DNA of 64,000 nucleotides from Anaerolineaceae bacterium (GTDB taxonomy: Bacteria > Chloroflexota > Anaerolineae > Anaerolineales > Anaerolineaceae), in assembly GCA_016841525.1 (NCBI GenBank), contig JAENYZ010000001.1:620001-684000 (forward strand), read 5' to 3'. A program made the translations under genes and the position numbers. Shown in pieces: positions 34,263-41,975 of the stretch. Under the pieces are notes generated by a model. The model saw nothing but the letters and a program-made list of their open reading frames with translations. It had not been told where the DNA came from and did not search any database. Each line of letters begins with the position of its first letter. Within the stretch, counting starts at the first letter, position 1.

Positions 34263-35452
34263 TGGTTACATTAACGCTCAAAAAAGGCCGTGAAAAAGCC
34301 GTCCTGCGGCATCACCCATGGATATTCTCCGGTGCTGTTCAATCCTTATCGGGGGAACCAGGGTCAGGGGAAACAGTCGCTGTACGTGATTCAGGTGGAA
34401 ACTTCCTTGCCTGGGGGGCGTACAGCCCCAAATCACAAATACGAGCGCGCATCTGGAGCTGGGATGAGGGTCAGTCCATCAACCCTTCCTTTTTCGAAGA
34501 ACGTATCCGAACAGCAATCAAACTGCGTGAAACATTGATTGACCCGCAAAGCACTTCAGCCTACCGTTTGATCCATGCTGAATCTGACCGACTTCCCGGG
34601 CTAATCGTGGACCGATACAACGAAACCCTGGTCATGCAAATCCTCTCTGCTGGTATTGAACACTGGCGAGAGGAAATTACAGACATCCTAATCAAGCTGA
34701 TCAATCCCAACGGAATCTATGAACGTTCGGATGTCGCTGTGAGGGGATTGGAAGGATTGGAAGAAAGAGTCGGGGCGCTGTGTGGAAAGATACCACAGCG
34801 ACCGATCTTGATCAATGAAAATGGGATCAAATTCAAAGTTGACCTTCTGGGTGGACAGAAAACCGGCTTTTATCTTGACCAGCGTGATAACCGCCAATTC
34901 TGTAGGGCAATCGCCCAGGATAAATCGGTCTTAAATTGCTTCGCATATACTGGCGGCTTTACCGCCTATGCCCTTGCCGGCGGCGCTGAGTCTGTACTCT
35001 CCATCGATTCCTCAGTAGAAGCAATTCACCTGGCAAAGGAAAATGTGCTTCTCAACCAGGGCTCGCTCGAAAATTGTGAATGGATCGTCGGTGATGTTTT
35101 CAAAGAACTACGCACCCTGCGTGACGGGGGTCGGCAGTTCGACCTGGTGATCCTTGACCCTCCCAAATTCGCCCCAACCGCCTCACAGGCAAAGCAGGCA
35201 GCCAGAGGCTACAAGGACATCAACCTGTACGGCTTCAAGCTGCTCAAACCTGGCGGCACATTGATGAGCTTCTCCTGCTCCGGCGGGATCGACGAACTCT
35301 TCTTCCAGAAGATCGTCGCCGACGCCGCCCTGGATGCGGAAGTGGATGCTCAAATCCTCTACCGCCTGAGCCAATCACCTGACCACCCCACCCACCTCGC
35401 CTTCCCTGAAGGGAGTTATCTGAAGGGATTGGTGGTGAGGACAGGAAATTAG
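34262..35452 (+). CDS. RlmI-like class I rRNA methyltransferase
   Basis: The 396-residue protein has an N-terminal PUA-like domain (AVLRHHPWIFSGAV) and a Rossmann methyltransferase domain with NCFAYTGGFTAYALAGGA as motif I. LDPPKFAPT and SFSCSGG resemble the RlmI/RlmK catalytic loops. RlmI makes 5-methylcytosine in 23S rRNA. The catalytic Cys is present in FSCSGG, which supports cytosine-C5 chemistry. It is coupled to ligA by a one-base overlap. Confidence 0.88.
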   Translation: MVTLTLKKGREKAVLRHHPWIFSGAVQSLSGEPGSGETVAVRDSGGNFLAWGAYSPKSQIRARIWSWDEGQSINPSFFEERIRTAIKLRETLIDPQSTSAYRLIHAESDRLPGLIVDRYNETLVMQILSAGIEHWREEITDILIKLINPNGIYERSDVAVRGLEGLEERVGALCGKIPQRPILINENGIKFKVDLLGGQKTGFYLDQRDNRQFCRAIAQDKSVLNCFAYTGGFTAYALAGGAESVLSIDSSVEAIHLAKENVLLNQGSLENCEWIVGDVFKELRTLRDGGRQFDLVILDPPKFAPTASQAKQAARGYKDINLYGFKLLKPGGTLMSFSCSGGIDELFFQKIVADAALDAEVDAQILYRLSQSPDHPTHLAFPEGSYLKGLVVRTGN

Positions 35453-35743
35453 GTAACAGGTGATCAGGTGTTAGGCAACCAGTTATTATGAAATCCACTT
35501 GATCGCGCAGGTGTCCCCACCTGAGCCCATGATCGCGCAGGTGTCCTCACCTGCGCATTGACAAGTGATCAGGTATCAGGCAAGCAGGTATTAGGGGAGC
35601 AGGAATCAGGCAGCATAGCGCGTGGCACACAATTATCTTTGAAATAAGAAATTAAAATGATTAAAAATATATCTGGACGACACATACCAAATAACCAATA
35701 CCCAATACCTACTACCTGACACTTTTCCCCCATTCACCAACAC
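35450..35743. repeat. Repeat-rich intergenic region
   Basis: AGGTGATCAGGTGTTAGG-type tracts lie at 35450-35482 and 35564-35614, and a reversed tract lies at 35683-35721. Between them is a 30-bp tandem pair (35500-35559). There is no coding frame. Confidence 0.65.
35500..35559. repeat. Two tandem 30-bp hairpin repeats
   Basis: Both copies start TGATCGCGCAGGTGTCC and are exactly 30 bases apart. The second forms a perfect GCGCAGGTG-TCCT-CACCTGCGC hairpin (35535-35556). The first has one arm change (CACCTGAGC). Confidence 0.85.
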
Positions 35744-35769
35744 AAAAACCGCCCGTTTGGGCGGTTTTT
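35744..35769. terminator. Terminator of ssrA
   Basis: AAAAACCGCCC and GGGCGGTTTTT pair around GTTT. On the minus strand the hairpin ends in five or more T residues shortly after the tmRNA 3' end. It can also act for plus-strand transcripts. Confidence 0.9.
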
Positions 35770-35777
35770 GGTTTCAG

Positions 35778-36174
35778 TGGAGATGGCGGGAATCGAACCC
35801 GCGTCCGAAAGATTCGACCCTCGAATATCTACGAGTGTAGTTGACTTATTCAATCTCGCTTGAGGTTAGCCAGCCAACCGGGCGACCCTCTCGCCAGCCG
35901 TTAGAGCCCGAAAGCTCCTCTTTCATGCATTAAACGGCGTCCTGCATGGCATCCTGACTTTATGTCGCCACACCCACTCCCGGCCAGGAAAACGAAAAAT
36001 GGGGGACGAGGTTTCTCTAGGAAACCGTAGCTCTTAGCCTACAGCTTACGCTGCGAGGGGGAGAGCTGCATATTCAGTGCGATTGGCACTTAATTGTTGT
36101 ACTGATTTTACGAGGTCGGTACCTCTCGACTCGCAATCCGGGACCAGCCTCTCCCGTCGAAGCCGATCATCCCC
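35778..36174 (-). ncRNA. ssrA: tmRNA
   Basis: The 397-base RNA rescues stalled ribosomes. The 5' end is GGGGATGATCGGCTTCGACG and the 3' end carries the tRNA-like GGTTCGATTCCCGCC arm and acceptor. The tag frame runs from resume codon GCC at 36087 to TAA at 36046 and reads ANRTEYAALPLAA. Several pseudoknot-forming G/C hairpins lie downstream. CCA is not encoded. Confidence 0.96.
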
Positions 36175-36233
36175 GAATGGATTTATATTATACACCATGA
36201 TTATTAACAGTGTATAAAATCATTTTTACGCAC

Positions 36234-38129
36234 TCAATTGAAGTCAAAGGTCGCAACTAGCGGATCGTGATCACTGAAACGAGAGGTGTATTCAAATTCA
36301 CTGTTGATATGCATAATATCAAATGAGACCAGGTTTTGCGCCAATTCATCCGAAACAAGGATGTGATCCAATGTCTGTGAATTACCCTCAAAAATATACG
36401 AGTACCGCGCTTCTTCAGGCAAAGTTAACATCAGATTTTGCAGTACGTCACCCGCCAGCAGCCTGATCGGGTTTGAAAACTGGAAGTCGTTCAGGTCACC
36501 CAAAACAACCACGCGACTGTCGGGATTAATTACTAATATCTCAGCAACAAAATCATGCACAATCTGTGCTTGTTCTATACGCTGAATTTCAGAATCAAGG
36601 ATTGGCGGCTGGAATTCGCCAAACAAATCGCGGTCCTCACCCTTGGAATTAAAGTGATTATTGATCACAAACAAAGGCTGTCCCTGGTAATTAAAAGAGA
36701 TCACCAGCGGTTTACGGCTGGAATAAAACGCCGGATCCCTCGGGTCAATCCGCCCAGGGTTCAATGAAAGCACTGGGGTGCCGTTGTTATTATTAATCTC
36801 CACAGTTGTCTTTGCATCGCCACTTGGGGCAGCAGCCAGGCTCAAACCCCGATCCAGCCGATAAAGAAAACCCTGGCGGATGTTCCCCAGCGGGATACCT
36901 CCATCAGTACCCGGGATGGGGTCAATATCCGCATAAGCATAATGCGGACCGCCGGCATCCAGAATGGCGTCGATGATACCCTGGTAGGTAAGATCGGACG
37001 AAACAGCAACCTGACCCACACTCCCATCATCATCTTGAATTTCTTGCAGTCCAATGATATCCGGCGAACCCATTTGGTTCACGATCTGTGCACCTAAACG
37101 CGAGAGCCTTTGGGGTTCAATCGCCGAAAGATTCAACACATTATAACTGGCGATTCTCAGTTCGCCTTCCTCAGCAGGAGAAAGGGGTGATTGCGCTTGC
37201 AAGTATCCTGAAACGAAATCCAAATCTGAGGTCACCTGAACTTTGTAAAAACCAAAATCATAATCCATCACACCAATGATCGGACTTTTGGCAAAATCCC
37301 CCACATTAACAAAAGGCGTTTCTTGAAATTTATCATCGAGCATAATCCGTTCAGGATTGTAATCATTTTCCCGAATGACAATGCCGCCTCTTGGGCTGCG
37401 GATGCCAGCATTCACGCCCATGTCTGCCAAAACAACAATCTCTTTATAGCTGTTGGTTGGTCCCACCACCACCGCATCATTGACCTGCACGAGCATGCTT
37501 TCGAGGCTTTCGTAAAAATCTATGCCGTCATTTTGCGGGTCAAACAGCACGTTTTCTGTAATAAACCCGTTGGTGTCATCATCAATAACCTCTGTGGGGG
37601 CTATTCGTCCTCCCTCGCCAATGATTATTGGGGCAGGCAAGTCGTTGCCGCTGGATATAACACTGACCTCCGGGTTTCTTATTTGGGTAATTGAGAGGTT
37701 GCCATAGCCGCCGCCGGGGATCATCTCTTCAACCATGCCGTCAACCCTGACCTCATCCCCAGGTCTGACACTGGGGATAAATTCCGTGAACACAAATAAT
37801 CCCTCTGAAGTATCAGGATTCTGATCGGGCACCAGGCTTTGCATGTAAAATCCATCAAAATCCACGACTGTAACAATACCAGGTAGGCCGCTCACATCCT
37901 GACCGCGGTAAGGAGAAATATGCGCAGCAGCTTGAATTTTAGCTATTGAAATCCCTTCCGGTGTGGCAGTAGATTCAGGCTGTTTTGTTTGTGCTATTTC
38001 CGATGGCGTTTTTCCTATCGTTGGGGTTAACTCTGGTTCCTGGTTCTGGCAGCTGCTCAGCAGCATTAAGAAAATTACCGCCAGGATAAACCATCGAAAC
38101 ATTGAAGATTGGCTGTTTTTTGCAGGCAT
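36234..38129 (-). CDS. Exported endonuclease/exonuclease/phosphatase family lipoprotein
   Basis: The 631-residue protein has a lipoprotein signal (FILAVIFLMLLSSCQ). An OB-like region and an EEP nuclease/phosphatase domain follow from about residue 320 (LRIASYNVLNLS, DIIGLQEIQDDDG, FVINNHFNSKG, VVVLGDLNDF, SDHDPLVATF). This order resembles extracellular nucleases of the ExeM/NucH type. It may degrade extracellular DNA. I start at ATG 38129; AAGGAG is somewhat far (about 13 bases), so an ATG at 38102 is an alternative. Confidence 0.86.
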   Translation of the reverse strand: MPAKNSQSSMFRWFILAVIFLMLLSSCQNQEPELTPTIGKTPSEIAQTKQPESTATPEGISIAKIQAAAHISPYRGQDVSGLPGIVTVVDFDGFYMQSLVPDQNPDTSEGLFVFTEFIPSVRPGDEVRVDGMVEEMIPGGGYGNLSITQIRNPEVSVISSGNDLPAPIIIGEGGRIAPTEVIDDDTNGFITENVLFDPQNDGIDFYESLESMLVQVNDAVVVGPTNSYKEIVVLADMGVNAGIRSPRGGIVIRENDYNPERIMLDDKFQETPFVNVGDFAKSPIIGVMDYDFGFYKVQVTSDLDFVSGYLQAQSPLSPAEEGELRIASYNVLNLSAIEPQRLSRLGAQIVNQMGSPDIIGLQEIQDDDGSVGQVAVSSDLTYQGIIDAILDAGGPHYAYADIDPIPGTDGGIPLGNIRQGFLYRLDRGLSLAAAPSGDAKTTVEINNNNGTPVLSLNPGRIDPRDPAFYSSRKPLVISFNYQGQPLFVINNHFNSKGEDRDLFGEFQPPILDSEIQRIEQAQIVHDFVAEILVINPDSRVVVLGDLNDFQFSNPIRLLAGDVLQNLMLTLPEEARYSYIFEGNSQTLDHILVSDELAQNLVSFDIMHINSEFEYTSRFSDHDPLVATFDFN

Positions 38130-38276
38130 CGAATGATTATTTCTCCTTGAACCTAATAAAATCAACTAAAGAATTATAGCCCAAGTCTCAATGCTTCCAA
38201 ATAATTCAGTGGATTCACGAAATAAAGCTGTGACAATCTTTCCAAAGGGATAAAAAATTGAAGTAAAATTGTACCT

Positions 38277-38984
38277 ATGGAAATTAAAATTGCAGTTGTG
38301 AAAATTGATAAGCATCAATCCGACAAAAGTGGGGACACCGTTGAAACGATTGAACGCCCCAACGGCGGCTTTTCAATTGTCCTTGCCGACGGGCAAATTG
38401 ATGGCATGGATGACAAATCCATTTCCACCAAGGTCAGTCACCGCGTGCTTTACCATATCAGTGAGGGCAAACGGGACAGCACTGCCATACGACAGGCATC
38501 CAACAGCATTTTTGAGGAACATCAAGGTCGTGTCAAAGCCAACCTGACGCTCCTGACAGTTGACTCTCAATCGAACACCATGATCATCTCCCGAAATAAT
38601 CCGGTACCCGTTTTCCTGGTGACGGATGAGAAAGTCGACTGCTTATCCACAGACAGTGAACCCATCGGCACAAAGATGGAGATCAGGCCTTCAATCGTCG
38701 AATTGCCCATCAAACCTGGCATGGCAGTCATTGCCTTCTCTGATGGCGTCTACCAGGCTGGTAGCGAAGACATCCAGAGTGGTGATATTTGCATCACCAT
38801 TGAAGCGCTCTTTGAGGAACAGGAGCCAACCGCCCGAGAAGTAGCAGATTTCCTGCTCAGCCGGGCAATTCGCCTGGATCAAGGTCGCCCAGAAGACGAT
38901 ATGAGCATCATCGTCTTGCTGGTTTCACCAGAATCAAAAGACAAAATCAGGCGTATGAACATCTCCATCAGCCTGGACGAGTAA
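38277..38984 (+). CDS. SpoIIE-type PP2C phosphatase domain protein
   Basis: The 235-residue protein consists of a single PPM/SpoIIE phosphatase domain. The metal-binding Asp lies in IVLADGQIDGMDD. NTMIISRNNPVPVFLV, IAFSDGVYQAG and the C-terminal DDMSIIVLLV follow. Such enzymes dephosphorylate Ser/Thr on anti-sigma antagonists or other regulators. No sensor domain or partner gene is adjacent. No clear SD is seen, so it may be weakly translated or leaderless. Confidence 0.85.
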   Translation: MEIKIAVVKIDKHQSDKSGDTVETIERPNGGFSIVLADGQIDGMDDKSISTKVSHRVLYHISEGKRDSTAIRQASNSIFEEHQGRVKANLTLLTVDSQSNTMIISRNNPVPVFLVTDEKVDCLSTDSEPIGTKMEIRPSIVELPIKPGMAVIAFSDGVYQAGSEDIQSGDICITIEALFEEQEPTAREVADFLLSRAIRLDQGRPEDDMSIIVLLVSPESKDKIRRMNISISLDE

Positions 38985-39081
38985 TTTTATCCAGTAAGTT
39001 CAAACTTAAACCCCAATCTTTTAGAGATTTGATACAATTGAAGCGATCTCAGTTCATTTTGCCACCACTCAGGAGGAGCTT

Positions 39082-40101
39082 ATGCGTCAAAAGGTCGTTT
39101 TAATTACCGGAGCCAATGGAGAGATTGGACACGGCTTAATTCATCACCTTGCTAACAATACAGATGCCAACATTGTTGCACTCGATATCAACCCACTGGA
39201 CAAATCTTTGCGTGATCTGTGCAAAACTTACATTGTTGGGGACATCCTCGACCAGATGCTGTTAGGCAGGCTGGTCGTCGAGCATGAAATATCCACCATT
39301 TATCACCTCGCTTCAATTCTTTCTACCAAAGCTGAATACAATCCAGAAACCGCGCACCGTATCAATGTCGAAGGGACCATGAACCTGCTTCGTCTGGCCG
39401 TTGAGCAGTCTCAATGGCAGGGAAATCCGGTGAAATTCATCTATCCAAGCTCTATTGCTGCCTATGGGCTCCCGGACTTGAAACATAAATCAGAAGCAGG
39501 CGCTGTTAAAGAATGGGAATGGAATTACCCAACGACCATGTACGGCTGCAATAAATTATATTGTGAACACCTGGGACGTTATTACAGCTCTTATTACCGC
39601 CAATTAGCCATAGATTGCGGTGGAACAGAAACCGTGGATTTTCGCAGTATCCGCTTCCCGGGATTGATCAGTGCAGAAACCACACCAACTGGCGGCACCA
39701 GCGATTTTGGACCTGAAATGCTCCACGCAGCAGCTAAAGGTGAGGAATACAAGTGCTTTGTAAGACCAGAAACGACCATTCCCTTTATGGTCATGCCAGA
39801 TGCTGTCAAAGCGCTGGTCTATTTGGAAAAAGTTGACAAAAGCAGATTGTCCCAACTGGTTTACAATGTGACCAGTTTCAGCATCTCAGCGCAGGATATT
39901 TTCAATATTGTCCTTGAAGCTTTCCCTGATGCAAAGATCAAGTTTGATGTCGATGACTGCCGACAGCGCATTGTGGATACTTGGCCGGAAAGCGTGGACG
40001 ATTCAGCAGCATGTGAAGACTGGGATTGGCACCCGGATTATAATTGCGAGCGATCATTCCATGAATACCTGATCCCTGCCATTCAGAAAAGATACCTGTA
40101 A
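39082..40101 (+). CDS. SDR-type L-threonine 3-dehydrogenase / NAD-dependent epimerase
   Basis: The 339-residue protein is an extended SDR. It has the NAD motif ITGANGEIGHG, HLASILSTKAE, the catalytic YGCNK motif and RSIRFPGLIS. TSDFG and FMVMPDAVKAL, and RQRIVDTWPESVDDSAA near the end, match the short-chain TDH family that oxidises threonine to 2-amino-3-ketobutyrate. AGGAGGAG precedes the ATG. No kbl gene is adjacent. Confidence 0.88.
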   Translation: MRQKVVLITGANGEIGHGLIHHLANNTDANIVALDINPLDKSLRDLCKTYIVGDILDQMLLGRLVVEHEISTIYHLASILSTKAEYNPETAHRINVEGTMNLLRLAVEQSQWQGNPVKFIYPSSIAAYGLPDLKHKSEAGAVKEWEWNYPTTMYGCNKLYCEHLGRYYSSYYRQLAIDCGGTETVDFRSIRFPGLISAETTPTGGTSDFGPEMLHAAAKGEEYKCFVRPETTIPFMVMPDAVKALVYLEKVDKSRLSQLVYNVTSFSISAQDIFNIVLEAFPDAKIKFDVDDCRQRIVDTWPESVDDSAACEDWDWHPDYNCERSFHEYLIPAIQKRYL

Positions 40102-40282
40102 ACTTATTCGACTAAAAACGAACAAGTACGAAAGCTGAATAACTGATATAAACCTTCGTTGATGAGGTCAGACACCGCTTTCAACAAAGTTGTATCAGCC
40201 TGCAGACATCTTAATAAGTAATCAGGAATCCGATCTAACCTGGAGTAATCAGATAATGAATTCCAAAAACAGGAGACCTAAA

Positions 40283-40777
40283 ATGGATGCGACGACCCAA
40301 ATCCTCTTCGTATTATCCGGCGCGTTGTTAATTTTCATGCTGCTGAAGGATAAAACAATGGCTTTCAATGGCATCAAAATGGCAGGTTCTACCCTTTGGA
40401 ACAACCTGGACATCCTGTTGGTCGGGTTTTTGTTAGCGGGATTAATTCAAGTGCTGATTCCCAAAGAAATGATCACAAATTGGCTGGGTAATAAAGCGGG
40501 GGTCAAAGCTGTGCTCTTTGGCTGTCTGGCAGGCGGATTGATCCCTGGTTCACCATACGCCGCCTTCCCAATTGCTGCTGGCTTTTATAAAGCTGGGGCA
40601 GGCTTAGGGGCAATGGTCGGGTTCATCACTGCCTGGTCCTTATGGTCTGTAACCCGCCTTCCTGTCGAAATTGCTTTGATTGACCCAAAAGTCGCATTGA
40701 TCCGCTATGGGATCACTTTCATTGTCCCACCAGCAGCGGGGTTATTAGCCTTTTTCCTTGAAAAAAGTATCATCTAA
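40283..40777 (+). CDS. Half-size permease of the ArsP/DUF318 type
   Basis: The 164-residue protein has four to five transmembrane helices and a GCLAGGLIPGSPYAAFPIAAGF signature like that of DUF318 (ArsP/SO_0444) permeases. Those are usually about twice this length, so this is a single-module version that may dimerise. The start at ATG 40283 has AGGAG 7 bases upstream. No arsenic genes are near. Confidence 0.75.
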   Translation: MDATTQILFVLSGALLIFMLLKDKTMAFNGIKMAGSTLWNNLDILLVGFLLAGLIQVLIPKEMITNWLGNKAGVKAVLFGCLAGGLIPGSPYAAFPIAAGFYKAGAGLGAMVGFITAWSLWSVTRLPVEIALIDPKVALIRYGITFIVPPAAGLLAFFLEKSII

Positions 40778-40847
40778 TAAGGTTGACCTGCCTTTACCAG
40801 TGCGCTAAAATAATGCTGATTTATTCATAACATCAGGTAAAAAATCT

Positions 40848-41072
40848 ATGCCTATATACGAATACACGTGCCAGGACTGCAAGGCTAATTTCGAAATGAT
40901 ACGCCCCATGAAAGATGCGGACGCAAGCCTGAACTGTACCAACTGCCAATCTCAGAATGTCAAACGGCGAATTTCACTGTTCAACGCATCAAGTGAAGGC
41001 AGAACAATTGCAGGCGGCAGCACATGCAGCGGATGTTCTGGCGGCACCTGCGCCACTTGCGGGACTCATTAA
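40848..41072 (+). CDS. FmdB-type zinc-ribbon protein
   Basis: The 74-residue protein begins MPIYEYTCQDCKANFEM, the FmdB/CxxC_CxxC zinc-ribbon signature, with a second CTNCQS knuckle. It ends with a Gly/Cys tail (STCSGCSGGTCATCG). It abuts the next gene (TAA then ATG). The function is unknown, although founder FmdB was proposed as a regulator. Confidence 0.85.
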   Translation: MPIYEYTCQDCKANFEMIRPMKDADASLNCTNCQSQNVKRRISLFNASSEGRTIAGGSTCSGCSGGTCATCGTH

Positions 41073-41888
41073 ATGAAAAAATATCAACTTGCACTTATCA
41101 CCGGGGGATCCAGCGGAATTGGCCTGGCGCTCGCCAAAGCATTGATCCAGGAGGGGCTCAACCTTTGTCTGCTAGCCCGAGACATTCCAAAACTCGAAAA
41201 AGCACAGGCGGAAGTAGCTGCTTTGGCCATCGACAGCGGTCAAAAGGTTGACATCATCTCCTGTGATGCGACCAATTATGAAGATTTATCCCTAAAATTG
41301 ACCCAATGGACGGCAACAGCAGGTGTCCCCGACCTGGTGATCAACTCCGCCGGTGTGACCTACCCGGGTTATTTTCAGGATTTAGACCTGGACATCTTTC
41401 ACTGGCAGATGGATGTTAATTATTTTGGCACCATACATGTGATCAAATCCCTGATCGAAGATATGATTCAACGGGGCTCTGGAACAATTGTCAATATTTC
41501 ATCACAAGCAGGCTTTGCAGGCGTTTTTGGCTATTCTGCTTACGGCCCATCAAAATATGCTGTTCGGGGGCTGACGGATGTGCTGCGTTCAGAGATGAAA
41601 CCCCTGGGGATTGACTGCCATATCGTATTTCCCCCGGACACAGATACACCCCAGCTCGAATTTGAGAAAGAACTTAAACCCCCTGAAACCAAAGCCATTG
41701 CCAGTGCTTCCAGCGTGATGTCCGCTGAAAAAGTTGCGGAATCCATCCTGAAAGGCATAAAAAAGGGGAAATATGTCATCATTCCCGGTTTCGAGGGAAA
41801 ATTGATCTACATCCTGATCGGGTTTATGGGCGATCTCGTCTATCCCCTGGTCGATTGGATGATCCGGTCAGCGCAAAAGAAAAAATAA
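41073..41888 (+). CDS. SDR protein resembling 3-ketodihydrosphingosine reductase
   Basis: The 271-residue protein has NAD(P) motif TGGSSGIGLAL, VINSAGVTYPG, catalytic Ser in NISSQAGF and YSAYGPSK. The C-terminal hydrophobic extension (LIYILIGFMGDLVYPLVDWM) may attach it to the membrane, as in 3-ketosphinganine reductases. The substrate is unproven. It starts directly after FmdB. Confidence 0.85.
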   Translation: MKKYQLALITGGSSGIGLALAKALIQEGLNLCLLARDIPKLEKAQAEVAALAIDSGQKVDIISCDATNYEDLSLKLTQWTATAGVPDLVINSAGVTYPGYFQDLDLDIFHWQMDVNYFGTIHVIKSLIEDMIQRGSGTIVNISSQAGFAGVFGYSAYGPSKYAVRGLTDVLRSEMKPLGIDCHIVFPPDTDTPQLEFEKELKPPETKAIASASSVMSAEKVAESILKGIKKGKYVIIPGFEGKLIYILIGFMGDLVYPLVDWMIRSAQKKK

Positions 41889-41937
41889 CTGCAGTTAATA
41901 TCTCAAATGTAGAGCGCGATATCAATATTTAAGGTGT

Positions 41938-41965
41938 TGGGGTAGGTGCGACAAAACCTACCCCA
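41938..41965. terminator. Hairpin between convergent SDR and Kelch-like genes
   Basis: TGGGGTAGGT and ACCTACCCCA form a perfect 10-bp stem. It has no clear T-run, so termination may be weak. Confidence 0.55.
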
Positions 41966-41975
41966 TATTATAGGT

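Noticed and set aside
35500-35559. Two 30-bp repeats as a CRISPR remnant
   Set aside because: They are directly adjacent with no spacer, are self-complementary, and no cas gene is visible anywhere in the window.
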